Source: Desulfosudis oleivorans Hxd3
Lineage (GTDB): Bacteria > Desulfobacterota > Desulfobacteria > Desulfobacterales > Desulfosudaceae
Direction of reading: 5' to 3'
NCBI RefSeq assembly: GCF_000018405.1
Contig: NC_009943.1
Coordinates: 1,491,001-1,555,000 of the forward strand
Length of the DNA stretch: 64,000 bases
Under the pieces are notes generated by a model that worked only from the letters and a program-made list of their open reading frames with translations, searched no databases and was not told the origin of the DNA. Positions 17,601 through 24,313 of the stretch are shown one piece after another; within the stretch, counting starts at the first letter, position 1; the number at the start of each line of letters is the position of its first letter. Made by a program: the position numbers and the translations under genes.

Positions 17601-18782
17601 ATCCGTCGTCAAGTTGTTAAAAGCGGCAATGTTGTTCTACTGGAAGGGAACCGCAGGGCCGGAAAGTCATCTGTGCTTTGTCACCTGGAAGGTAATGGGC
17701 CTGTGCCGGGCTGGCTGGGCGTCTATTGCAGTCTGCAAGGCGCCGAAGGCAGCAAAGAGGGTGTCGGGGTCCCCACTGCCTCTGTTTTCCGTACGATTGC
17801 CATAAACATTGCCAAAGGACTGGCTACACTTGATGTCGAAGTGCCTTTGCCTGATGGCAGCCTTCTGCCAATGGGGGAGAAAAGAGGTATTGCAAAGGCC
17901 TGCCGCAAAGGGATCGGTGAAGAATCTCCTTTTGAGGATTTTTGTGAATATGCCGAGGTAGCACTTGATCTTGCCGCACAAAACAAACTGGGTATTCTGC
18001 TGATGCTGGATGAGTTTGACAAACTTCAGGAAGGCATTGATAACGGTATTACGTCTCCGCAGGTCCCGGAAAATATCCGTTATATGGTTCAGACTTATTC
18101 TGGATTCTCGGCCATTCTGACCGGCTCACGGCGACTGAAAAAATTGCGAGAAGAATACTGGTCGGCGCTCTATGGGCTGGGCACGCTTTTTAACGTATCC
18201 TCTCTTTCCCATGGAGCCGCGTCCAGGCTGGTGACAGAACCGGTTAAGGGCCGGTTGACCTATACCAGGGAGTCGGTTGAAAAGGCGATTTTTCTCACCA
18301 ATGGTCAGCCATTTCTATTGCAATGCCTTTGTAATCGGGTATTTGATATGGTAGCACAACTTAAAATCCGGGCCATTAGATTAGATATCGTAGAGCAGGC
18401 AGCCGACCGACTGGCCGAAAATAACGAGCATTTCGCCAGTCTCTGGGATTACGCCCAATCAGACCGTCGTCGATTTATTCTTGGGTTGATCAATAAGCAG
18501 ATGAAAGAGTCTGGCCTTATTACTTTGGCGCTACTTATTGAGCTGTTGGCTAATGATGGAATTAACGTGACTGATGATGAGCTCATTGAAGACATCGAAT
18601 TCCTGAGAGAATTGGAACTGATTGACCTTACTGGTGGCGCTGACAGTGGCGAATATACTTTATCAATTCCTCTTATGGGTAGATGGATTGACCGGCAGCA
18701 TGATTTTGCAATGTTAAGAAACAAAGCGCAAAGAGAAACAGAGGACCATGCGCAAGGTGAAACGGAGGACAATGATGACTGA
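14694..18782 (+). CDS. Giant fusion: HsdM-like methylase, HsdS-like TRD, beta-sandwich and AAA/STAND-type ATPase
   Basis: This 1362-residue protein joins modules not normally found together. Residues 1-430 are HsdM-like: motif I DPCFGTA (179-185) is intact, but motif IV reads TPPW (263-266) where D, N or S should stand, so catalysis is doubtful. Residues 450-645 are a single HsdS-like recognition domain (KLRAGDVLISKSGTIGKVGIV; NLPVPIPPLQIQHRV). Residues 766-800 are glycine/alanine-rich and hydrophobic. Residues 830-930 look like an Ig-like beta-sandwich. Residues 955-1250 are a P-loop ATPase with FFGREKLLEQI, Walker A GNRRAGKSS (985-993), Walker B ILLMLDEFDK (1101-1110) and a TGSRR sensor. 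A winged-helix-like end and an acidic tail follow. It starts five bases after hsdS and overlaps the next gene. Confidence 0.85.
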   Translation: MTTPDQKEINDRLKNFLKADMKLAIATLLYLRWADFQEAELEAMAAFEGTEYEPVLPASLHWRTWHQLSPEDLSNVLTRQLPVALDQLKNFRHNPMATHLHRLAAPTRKLGDLPPKILANTVSRLAEKPFETPADHRRALKDIDGRFGEAKDGYHTTPLYLTKFMVELAAPSKGESIYDPCFGTADLLITTIDHVSGQQENTGYNMESVNISGVEKNISAYIVGMTRLVLAGASDPKIELGNSLERTAPANPQQDGFDVVLATPPWGAIHKILKEEIELNGKYYPVRTRGRAGLFIQHALANLRPDGRAIIAVPQSLLFGDTEINLRAWLIENHTVEAVISLPPNVFGALISIPSGILVLRRGGSTKQIRMVNAEPFFEQGRGKQPTTISDSQIHSLVAMIRNPEQSQYCWDVEVESLAELGFDLTPRRRDRSSLLGVLDELNKLRSIPIEPLKECCEILHGCSIRSHDLKDTSPVSQELAALSLGAIKEESMGEKQPGSLSLTIEPVPYIRIKDIEKGQVTKGTSWISEKAIELVKASWKLRAGDVLISKSGTIGKVGIVCNGAVGAVAASGLYVLRPKDGRIDPHFLVAYLDSNECRAWLKDRASGGVINHLNKRAIENLPVPIPPLQIQHRVADEFREHKVDALNYLMVILSGKGHDSIAEWIEKTIKKLPSDMENKRFPLDLSLLDQLAKEAQAFADERNSDDNNNDLLPWLLAFSHSLRPLQGINSLPQGPGMLIALKESKQRIVGITNIKGDKPAKTLRKVIGAAVGIGAAAGTTFAAGPLGGILATPFLLKGLTAKTKKNISELPDIVSKLIDLGMSTLLDDIKLVFTGEVSFTQPGELQEIDLTVQNQSPLPLREVAIYVDTANEGKRVEYLAENTTETLTFKLTTPPAPGTYMRMVQWSAVTLDGLQLNGEQEIAFEFSADGDPDEASPTELGGSPYVCGDPIGPESNEVFFGREKLLEQIRRQVVKSGNVVLLEGNRRAGKSSVLCHLEGNGPVPGWLGVYCSLQGAEGSKEGVGVPTASVFRTIAINIAKGLATLDVEVPLPDGSLLPMGEKRGIAKACRKGIGEESPFEDFCEYAEVALDLAAQNKLGILLMLDEFDKLQEGIDNGITSPQVPENIRYMVQTYSGFSAILTGSRRLKKLREEYWSALYGLGTLFNVSSLSHGAASRLVTEPVKGRLTYTRESVEKAIFLTNGQPFLLQCLCNRVFDMVAQLKIRAIRLDIVEQAADRLAENNEHFASLWDYAQSDRRRFILGLINKQMKESGLITLALLIELLANDGINVTDDELIEDIEFLRELELIDLTGGADSGEYTLSIPLMGRWIDRQHDFAMLRNKAQRETEDHAQGETEDNDD

Positions 18783-20382
18783 TGTTAAATTCCCGATTTT
18801 AGGTATAGGTATCCCCCCTATGGTTGGCCGGGCAGATCTCATGCAGTGGTTATGGAATAACCTTACCAAGAAGTCGCCAAGCAATCTATCGATTGTGGGG
18901 CCGCGTTATGTCGGCAAAACAGTTTTAATGAATAATCTTGCCGAAAGAATGCGTCAGCCGGATTCGCCATATAATGCGGTTGTTTTTTGGGATCTGGGGC
19001 ATCAAACCCCGGACTCAGACCATGCCTTTTTAAAATCCTTTTGTCATAAGTTGGGACAAGAGCTGGCGGTGATTGGGAATGAATATGCAGAACACATTTT
19101 AGCACTTCAAGAAGAGGAGGGGATATATGAGGAATTGAAAGAAATTATCGATGCTATGCATAGCGATAAAATCAAAACGTTGATGGTTTGGGATGGTTTT
19201 GATCAACCGCTCAATAAAGACAACCTCACAAGAAATCATTGGGATAATTTACGGGAACTTTTTTCTAAGACGACGAGCCTGCGTTTGGTTACGGCCACCC
19301 GTCAGCCTATGAGTGAGTTACTCCGGAGTACAACGACCGCATCAAGTGATTTCTGGAATATTTTTGATCCGACACCATTGCAGGTGGGTATCTTTGATGC
19401 TCAGGACATAGTAGCGCTTATGAGTAAGGTCCCGGACCTTACGTTTACAAGCGGAGCTATGAGCGAACTGCAAAACTGGACGGCCGGTTATCCCATACTG
19501 TATTTATTTTTAATTAATCAAATTGTAAAAACAAGGGCTACTGGAGACATTGACAACCAGATAGTGAACCAGGTGGCAGAGGCCATCTCAGGCTCTGTTA
19601 ATAGCTATATCAGCTTTCTGTGGAAGGACTGTCCGGCCTCAGCAAAAGAGGCTTATCGATATCTGATAGAGCACAAAAAGGTCGACGCTGCCGATATTAA
19701 CAGCGTTGACCGTAAGTGTCTCGAGGAAAAGGGCTTTATCAAGGTCACTGGAAACAAGATAGAAAGTGGGTGTCGCTTTGCTGAACAATATGTAAAACAG
19801 AACGGGGATAACATCGGGAACATGGCGCGCTTGTTTCGTTTTTGGAAAGACTATCAAGAAAACATCCGCAGTGTACTTGAATTCCGCCTTGACCACTTGG
19901 TCTCGCTCAACGCCGACCTCCGAAGGCTTATCCAGAAAAGCATCGAAGATATTCCAGAACATCCGAGGGTCTGTCTTACCAATATTCGAGGGGTTGTCGA
20001 TCGTGCTTTGGATCTGATTTGGGACGCTGAGTTTGGGACAGGCAGGGCTGTGCCCGAAGCATGGTTTACAGAGTGGAAATATAACGGCGAGAAAGGTCCA
20101 CAAGATTATTGGGACAAAAAGTTTCCTTTCGCCAAACGTGGCCATCAAATTCACCTTTTAAAACTTATAACCGGAACAGACAAGAGCGACTCCAAGGCAA
20201 AACATATTTCCAGCAACACTTGGGCTCTCGCCAATTCAGCGCATGGATTCGGTGATTTTGGTCAACATCTCCCCCCAGGTGATATTCCTGTCGGAGTGGC
20301 AATCGCTGCTGTAAATACGTGCCTTGAACTGGCAGCGTGCCTGGAAAGTGAGCTGGGAGGGATTAACCCTGTCAATGCATAA
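18775..20382 (+). CDS. P-loop ATPase, partner of the fusion protein
   Basis: The 535-residue protein begins at ATG 18775, six bases after GGAGG, and overlaps the fusion gene by eight bases. Residues 1-300 are an AAA/STAND-like ATPase: MVGRADLMQWLWNNL, Walker A GPRYVGKT (42-49), Walker B LMVWDGFDQ (about 136-143) and a late GYPILYLF helix, the same order as in the fusion's ATPase. Residues 300-535 hold a winged-helix-like stretch and a helical domain I do not recognise (EAWFTEWKYNGEKGPQDYWD). It may form mixed assemblies with the fusion protein. No nuclease or membrane segment is visible. Confidence 0.75.
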   Translation: MTDVKFPILGIGIPPMVGRADLMQWLWNNLTKKSPSNLSIVGPRYVGKTVLMNNLAERMRQPDSPYNAVVFWDLGHQTPDSDHAFLKSFCHKLGQELAVIGNEYAEHILALQEEEGIYEELKEIIDAMHSDKIKTLMVWDGFDQPLNKDNLTRNHWDNLRELFSKTTSLRLVTATRQPMSELLRSTTTASSDFWNIFDPTPLQVGIFDAQDIVALMSKVPDLTFTSGAMSELQNWTAGYPILYLFLINQIVKTRATGDIDNQIVNQVAEAISGSVNSYISFLWKDCPASAKEAYRYLIEHKKVDAADINSVDRKCLEEKGFIKVTGNKIESGCRFAEQYVKQNGDNIGNMARLFRFWKDYQENIRSVLEFRLDHLVSLNADLRRLIQKSIEDIPEHPRVCLTNIRGVVDRALDLIWDAEFGTGRAVPEAWFTEWKYNGEKGPQDYWDKKFPFAKRGHQIHLLKLITGTDKSDSKAKHISSNTWALANSAHGFGDFGQHLPPGDIPVGVAIAAVNTCLELAACLESELGGINPVNA

Positions 20383-20423
20383 ATGCGTCACGACAATGGT
20401 GCGTTTTGTTACTGGAGGAATAC

Positions 20424-21050
20424 ATGGCAAACGAGAATGAGAAAAAAAGCAACGCTTTAGATAAACTTATCGGTTGGGCGATAGAAGCCGGGCAACAGGA
20501 TATTGACCAGTACGTTGAGAAATTAAGATCCCAAAATCCCGGCATCTCCCGTGAGGCTTTAGCCAAAAAAATCGTTCGCCGGAAATCGGTAAAAAGCGGG
20601 CTGGTCGGTGCCGGCACAGGGCTGGGAGGGATTCTGTCTCTTCCTGTGGCTATCCCGTTTGATTTGGCGGCTTCATGGAAAATTCAAATTTGCATGGCCC
20701 TTGCTGTGGCCCGTGTTTATGGCCACAATACAAAGACGGTTGATGTGAAAACCGACATCTACCTTATACTGGCTGGCGATGCCGTTAAAGAAGTTTTTAA
20801 AAAAATCGGAGTGGAAGCCGCAAAAGATGTAACAAAAAAGGCGGTGGAAAAATATATTACAAAGGATGTCATGAAAAAAATATGGAAAGTGGTTTCTCGC
20901 AAAATCATTACAAAAGCCGGCGAAAAATCGACCACAAGTTTTACGAAGATGGTTCCACTCGTTGGCGCCCCGGTTGGCTATGCGTTCGATTGGTTTGCCA
21001 CAAAAGCCGTAGGAAAAACCGCAATCCATTACTATAGCGGCGAGGGGTAA
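20424..21050 (+). CDS. EcsC-family protein
   Basis: The 208-residue protein has a helical N-terminus (ALDKLIGWAIEAGQQDIDQYVEKLR) and the EcsC-type core SGLVGAGTGLGGILSLPVAIPFDLAASW (about 58-85), followed by IQICMALAVARVYGHN. The glycine-rich hydrophobic segments suggest membrane contact. EcsC family function is not settled, though such proteins occur as likely membrane effectors beside defence and signalling genes. The start has GGAGG four to five bases upstream, 41 bases after the ATPase gene. The lysine-rich middle (KKIGVEAAKDVTKKAVEKY) is typical of the family's basic helices. Confidence 0.65.
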   Translation: MANENEKKSNALDKLIGWAIEAGQQDIDQYVEKLRSQNPGISREALAKKIVRRKSVKSGLVGAGTGLGGILSLPVAIPFDLAASWKIQICMALAVARVYGHNTKTVDVKTDIYLILAGDAVKEVFKKIGVEAAKDVTKKAVEKYITKDVMKKIWKVVSRKIITKAGEKSTTSFTKMVPLVGAPVGYAFDWFATKAVGKTAIHYYSGEG

Positions 21051-21088
21051 AGCAAGGCGCGATTTTTGTGATCTTCTGTGACAGACAG

Positions 21089-21118
21089 TTGCTTGCTATA
21101 AAAACAATTTTCTATTAA
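21089..21118 (+). promoter_or_regulatory. Possible internal promoter for the last island gene
   Basis: TTGCTT (21089-21094) and TATTAA (21113-21118) are 18 bases apart in an AT-rich gap, 24 bases before ATG 21143. This would allow the DUF3825-like gene to be made without the sigma-54 operon. The match is only moderate. Confidence 0.35.
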
Positions 21119-21142
21119 CGACATAAAAGGAGAGGCGACGAA

Positions 21143-21979
21143 ATGGCTACATATCAAGCACTTTTTAAAAGATACAAGGAGCAGAAAGGCTCAGAAGTGT
21201 TTTCTCATTTTGGATGGAATGCCGCAGATGGGGAAAACTGGGAAACTCCTTTTGAAAAACTCGCACACATGGCAAAAAAAGAGGATTGGAATTTTAGGAG
21301 CCCTCAATTCAGAAAAGACGGGCAGAAATACCCTATTCTAATGAACTACCTTAACTACACATTTCTACGGATACAAGAATTAGGGTTGATTGCCTACTCT
21401 GATGATGGATCAAAGTCTTGTTTCAATACCGGCCTTCAAACAAAAAATGAAAAAGATATTTATGCTACTTTCTTTTTTAACCAAAATGCCGAAGAGTTGG
21501 GGAAACCTCAGTGGACGTTTTATAGTTTCGCCGATTCATACTCAGAGAAATTAAAACCGTTCAACCCTCTTCCTGAAGTTGCAACTTATATATCATACGC
21601 TAGAGATCTCGTATTTGAAACAGGTTACGAAATAGAAGTAAACACAGATCATATCGTCGACCACAATAAAGACAGACTGCCTGCTAATCTGAGAGAGGAA
21701 AGGACACTCTCTATCGCCGCGATTGAAGGTTCAACCCGTTTTCTAAAAGAAAAAATACGACGGAATTATAAAGTCGCCATACCTCATTGGTATTCTGGGA
21801 GAATACAACTTCTTTTGCCGCTAAATCTCACAAGCGACTATGAAGCGGATTTGGCCTTAGTCGCTGATCGTGACGATGACAGGAAAATATACAGAATCAG
21901 GACTGCACTTTCTATGGATATGGCTTATGTCAACGCCCGATTACTGTGCAGGCCAGACAGGGATTGGCTTAATCCATAA
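21143..21979 (+). CDS. DUF3825-like protein
   Basis: The 278-residue protein starts after GGAGAGG. It contains MNYLNYTFLRIQELGLIAYSDDG, FNTGLQTKNEKDIYATFFFN, a YEIEVNTDHIVDHNKDRLP segment and a C-terminal RIQLLLPLNL with LSMDMAYVNARLL, which together recall the DUF3825 family. That family has no established activity but is often next to defence genes. The DNA is AT-rich compared with the following pgpA gene, and the stop codon overlaps pgpA's start (TAATG). This makes it the right edge of the accessory region. Confidence 0.6.
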   Translation: MATYQALFKRYKEQKGSEVFSHFGWNAADGENWETPFEKLAHMAKKEDWNFRSPQFRKDGQKYPILMNYLNYTFLRIQELGLIAYSDDGSKSCFNTGLQTKNEKDIYATFFFNQNAEELGKPQWTFYSFADSYSEKLKPFNPLPEVATYISYARDLVFETGYEIEVNTDHIVDHNKDRLPANLREERTLSIAAIEGSTRFLKEKIRRNYKVAIPHWYSGRIQLLLPLNLTSDYEADLALVADRDDDRKIYRIRTALSMDMAYVNARLLCRPDRDWLNP

Positions 21980-22443
21980 TGACACGTTCTGAAAAACTGA
22001 TCATGTTTCTGGCCACCGGGTTCGGGGCCGGATCTATTCCCTTTGCGCCGGGCACGTTCGGCAGTGTGGTGGGGGTGGGGTGCACCTTTCTGGTGTCCGG
22101 CCTTGGCCTGGCGTGGGCCATCGGAGTGCTGGTGGTGGTTATCGGCGTGTCGGTGTGGGTCTCTGACCGGGCCGAAAAGATTCTGGGAAAGACCGATCCG
22201 GGGTGCATTGTCATTGACGAGATCGCGGGCATGATGGTGGCCATGCTGGGCCTGCCGTTTACGTTCTGGCATGCGGTGGCCGGGTTTGCGGCGTTCCGGG
22301 TGTTTGATATTATCAAGCCGTTTCCCATTCGAAAGGTGGAGACACTGTTTCCCGGCGGGGCCGGCATTGTGGCCGATGACCTGCTTGCCGGGGTGGCGGC
22401 CAATCTTGCGGTGCGGGTTCTGTTTTTGTTTTTCGCGGCATGA
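21979..22443 (+). CDS. pgpA: Phosphatidylglycerophosphatase A
   Basis: The 154-residue integral membrane protein carries the PgpA signatures GSIPFAPGTFGS (about 18-29), VIDEIAGMMVA (about 72-82) and FRVFDIIKPFPI (about 106-117), with four membrane helices. It removes the phosphate from phosphatidylglycerophosphate in the inner membrane to give phosphatidylglycerol. GC content jumps back up here relative to the genes on its left. It is followed one base later by thpR, so the native operon is pgpA-thpR. Confidence 0.93.
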   Translation: MTRSEKLIMFLATGFGAGSIPFAPGTFGSVVGVGCTFLVSGLGLAWAIGVLVVVIGVSVWVSDRAEKILGKTDPGCIVIDEIAGMMVAMLGLPFTFWHAVAGFAAFRVFDIIKPFPIRKVETLFPGGAGIVADDLLAGVAANLAVRVLFLFFAA

Positions 22444-22444
22444 T

Positions 22445-23026
22445 ATGGAGAGCAAGCCTTCGAAAATACGATGTTTCATGGCCTTTGACCTGCCGGCGGA
22501 GGTGATTGATGATCTGGCCGGCATTCAGAAAACAGTTGCGGCCGGCGGCGTGAAGATCGGCTGGGTGGCGCCTCAAAATATTCATCTTACAGTCAAATTT
22601 CTTGGCGAGATATCGCCGGAGGCGGTTCAAAAAGCCCTGGCAGCTGCCGAACAGGCAGTTAAGGGCATTTCCCCCATGCAGATTCGAGCTCAGGGCATCG
22701 GGGTGTTTCCGGATATGAACCGGCCCAGGGTGTTGTGGGCAGGGCTTTCCGGGGACCTGCGATCTCTTGTTGACTTTCACGGCATCCTGGATGAAAATCT
22801 GTTTTCTGCCGGTTTTGGTAAGGAAAAGCGCCGGTTTACGGCCCATGTGACGCTGGGTCGTATCAAGCGTGCCGTGGATGTGCGGCAACTGGCCGCTGCC
22901 ATGGCGCCCTGTCTTGATTTTCAATCAAAGCCCTTTTGCATCGACAGGCTGATGGTGTATAAAAGCGATTTGACCGCAGCCGGGCCTGTTTACAGCCGGC
23001 TGGCGGCGTTTGCGTTGGGCGGGTAA
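22445..23026 (+). CDS. thpR: RNA 2',3'-cyclic phosphodiesterase
   Basis: The 193-residue protein is of the 2H phosphoesterase superfamily with both HxTx motifs: HLTV in NIHLTVKFLGE (about 47-50) and HVTL in FTAHVTLGRIK (about 137-140). It opens 2',3'-cyclic phosphate ends of RNA to 2'-phosphates. The ATG at 22445 is chosen because the longer frame runs back through pgpA. ThpR next to pgpA, recA and alaS is a common deltaproteobacterial order. Confidence 0.93.
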   Translation: MESKPSKIRCFMAFDLPAEVIDDLAGIQKTVAAGGVKIGWVAPQNIHLTVKFLGEISPEAVQKALAAAEQAVKGISPMQIRAQGIGVFPDMNRPRVLWAGLSGDLRSLVDFHGILDENLFSAGFGKEKRRFTAHVTLGRIKRAVDVRQLAAAMAPCLDFQSKPFCIDRLMVYKSDLTAAGPVYSRLAAFALGG

Positions 23027-23032
23027 TTGAAA

Positions 23033-23103
23033 TCGGTATCGGTATCGGGATCGGGATCGACGCGGCCGGGTGTTTCGATCCCGATCCCGATAGCGATACC
23101 GAC
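23033..23103. repeat. 28-bp fold-back repeat upstream of recA
   Basis: The left arm (about 23033-23060) and right arm (23075-23102) are near-perfect inverted repeats with one mismatch, built of TCGGGA/TCCCGA units, around a 14-base loop. There is no T run, so it is a poor intrinsic terminator. The right arm shares TCGATCCCGATCCCGATAGC with 28534-28553. Confidence 0.8.
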
Positions 23104-23180
23104 TCCGATGGTAAGAGGTTAAGTTGAAGTAGAAATCATTGCCGTACCAACCATATTAAAGGAACAGACAGGAGGGTGAG

Positions 23181-24257
23181 ATGAGTAACGCAGAAAAGAC
23201 CAAGGCGGTTGAAAGCGCGATTACCCAGATCGAGCGGCAGTTCGGCAAGGGCGCCATCATGAAGCTGGGCACCGGAACCGTGATCAATGTTCCGTCCATA
23301 TCCACCGGCTCCATTGCCCTGGATGTGGCCCTGGGCGTGGGCGGGCTTCCCAGGGGCCGGGTGACCGAGATATACGGGCAGGAGTCGTCGGGCAAGACCA
23401 CCATTGCCCTTCATACCGTTGCCGAGGCCCAGAAAAAGGGTGGCATTGCCGCCTTTATCGACGCCGAGCACGCTCTGGACACGGCCTATGCCAAAAAGCT
23501 GGGGGTCAACACCGATGAACTGCTGGTCTCCCAGCCCGACACCGGCGAGCAGGCCCTGGAGATCGCGGACATGCTGGTGAGAAGCGGCGCCATCGACATC
23601 CTGGTAATCGACTCGGTGGCGGCCCTGGTGCCCAAGGCCGAGATCGAGGGCGAGATGGGCGACTCCCACATGGGACTGCAGGCCCGGCTTATGTCCCAGG
23701 CCCTGCGAAAGCTCACCGGCGTGATCGGCAAAACCAATACATCCATTATTTTTATCAACCAGATCCGTGAAAAGATCGGCGTGTTTTTCGGCAACCCCGA
23801 GACCACGCCCGGCGGCAACGCCCTGAAGTTTTACGCGTCTGTGCGGCTGGACATTCGCCGCAGCGCGGCCATCAAGGACGGCCAGGAGGTGGTGGGCAAC
23901 CGGGTGCGGGTCAAGGTGGTCAAGAACAAGATCGCGCCCCCCTTCAAGACCGTGGAGTTTGACATGATGTATGGCGAAGGCATATCGAAAACCGGTGAAC
24001 TGCTGGACATCGGCGTGGAAAACAACATTATTGAAAAGAGCGGCTCGTGGTACTCATATAACGGCGAGCGCATCGGCCAGGGCCGGGAGAATGTGAAGCA
24101 GTTTTTTGCCGACAAGCCCGAGGTGTTTAACGAACTCTATGCCAAAGTGCGCGAGAGCGTTGGCCTTGCCGGCGGGCAGCCCGCCGCGGTGGAGAAACCG
24201 GACAAGGCCGACAAGGCCGATAAGGCGGCAAAGGCCACTGAAGCGGATAAAGCATAG
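23181..24257 (+). CDS. recA: Recombinase RecA
   Basis: The 358-residue protein is a full-length RecA. It has Walker [10 protein letters not shown] (about 64-72), the [10 protein letters not shown] and [21 protein letters not shown] segments, loop [27 protein letters not shown] and a lysine/alanine/aspartate-rich tail with repeated KAD units. It forms ATP-dependent filaments on single-stranded DNA for recombination and triggers LexA cleavage. It starts 9 bases after AGGAGG. I see no clear LexA box in the 78 bases between the fold-back repeat and the start. alaS follows. Confidence 0.98.
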   Translation: MSNAEKTKAVESAITQIERQFGKGAIMKLGTGTVINVPSISTGSIALDVALGVGGLPRGRVTEIYGQESSGKTTIALHTVAEAQKKGGIAAFIDAEHALDTAYAKKLGVNTDELLVSQPDTGEQALEIADMLVRSGAIDILVIDSVAALVPKAEIEGEMGDSHMGLQARLMSQALRKLTGVIGKTNTSIIFINQIREKIGVFFGNPETTPGGNALKFYASVRLDIRRSAAIKDGQEVVGNRVRVKVVKNKIAPPFKTVEFDMMYGEGISKTGELLDIGVENNIIEKSGSWYSYNGERIGQGRENVKQFFADKPEVFNELYAKVRESVGLAGGQPAAVEKPDKADKADKAAKATEADKA

Positions 24258-24313
24258 CCTATTCGGGCCATGGCGTTTGGCGGTTGAACCGTGTTGGAAG
24301 GAAAAGAGAACGA

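Noticed and set aside
14694-18782. Type ISP or type IIG single-chain restriction enzyme
   Set aside because: Those chains carry a nuclease and, for ISP, a helicase before the methylase; here there is neither, and the extra part is a STAND-type ATPase at the C-terminus.
8020-21979. CRISPR array or cas genes near the CARF-like regulator
   Set aside because: No regularly spaced repeats and no cas-type protein seen; the CARF-like domain alone is not evidence of CRISPR.
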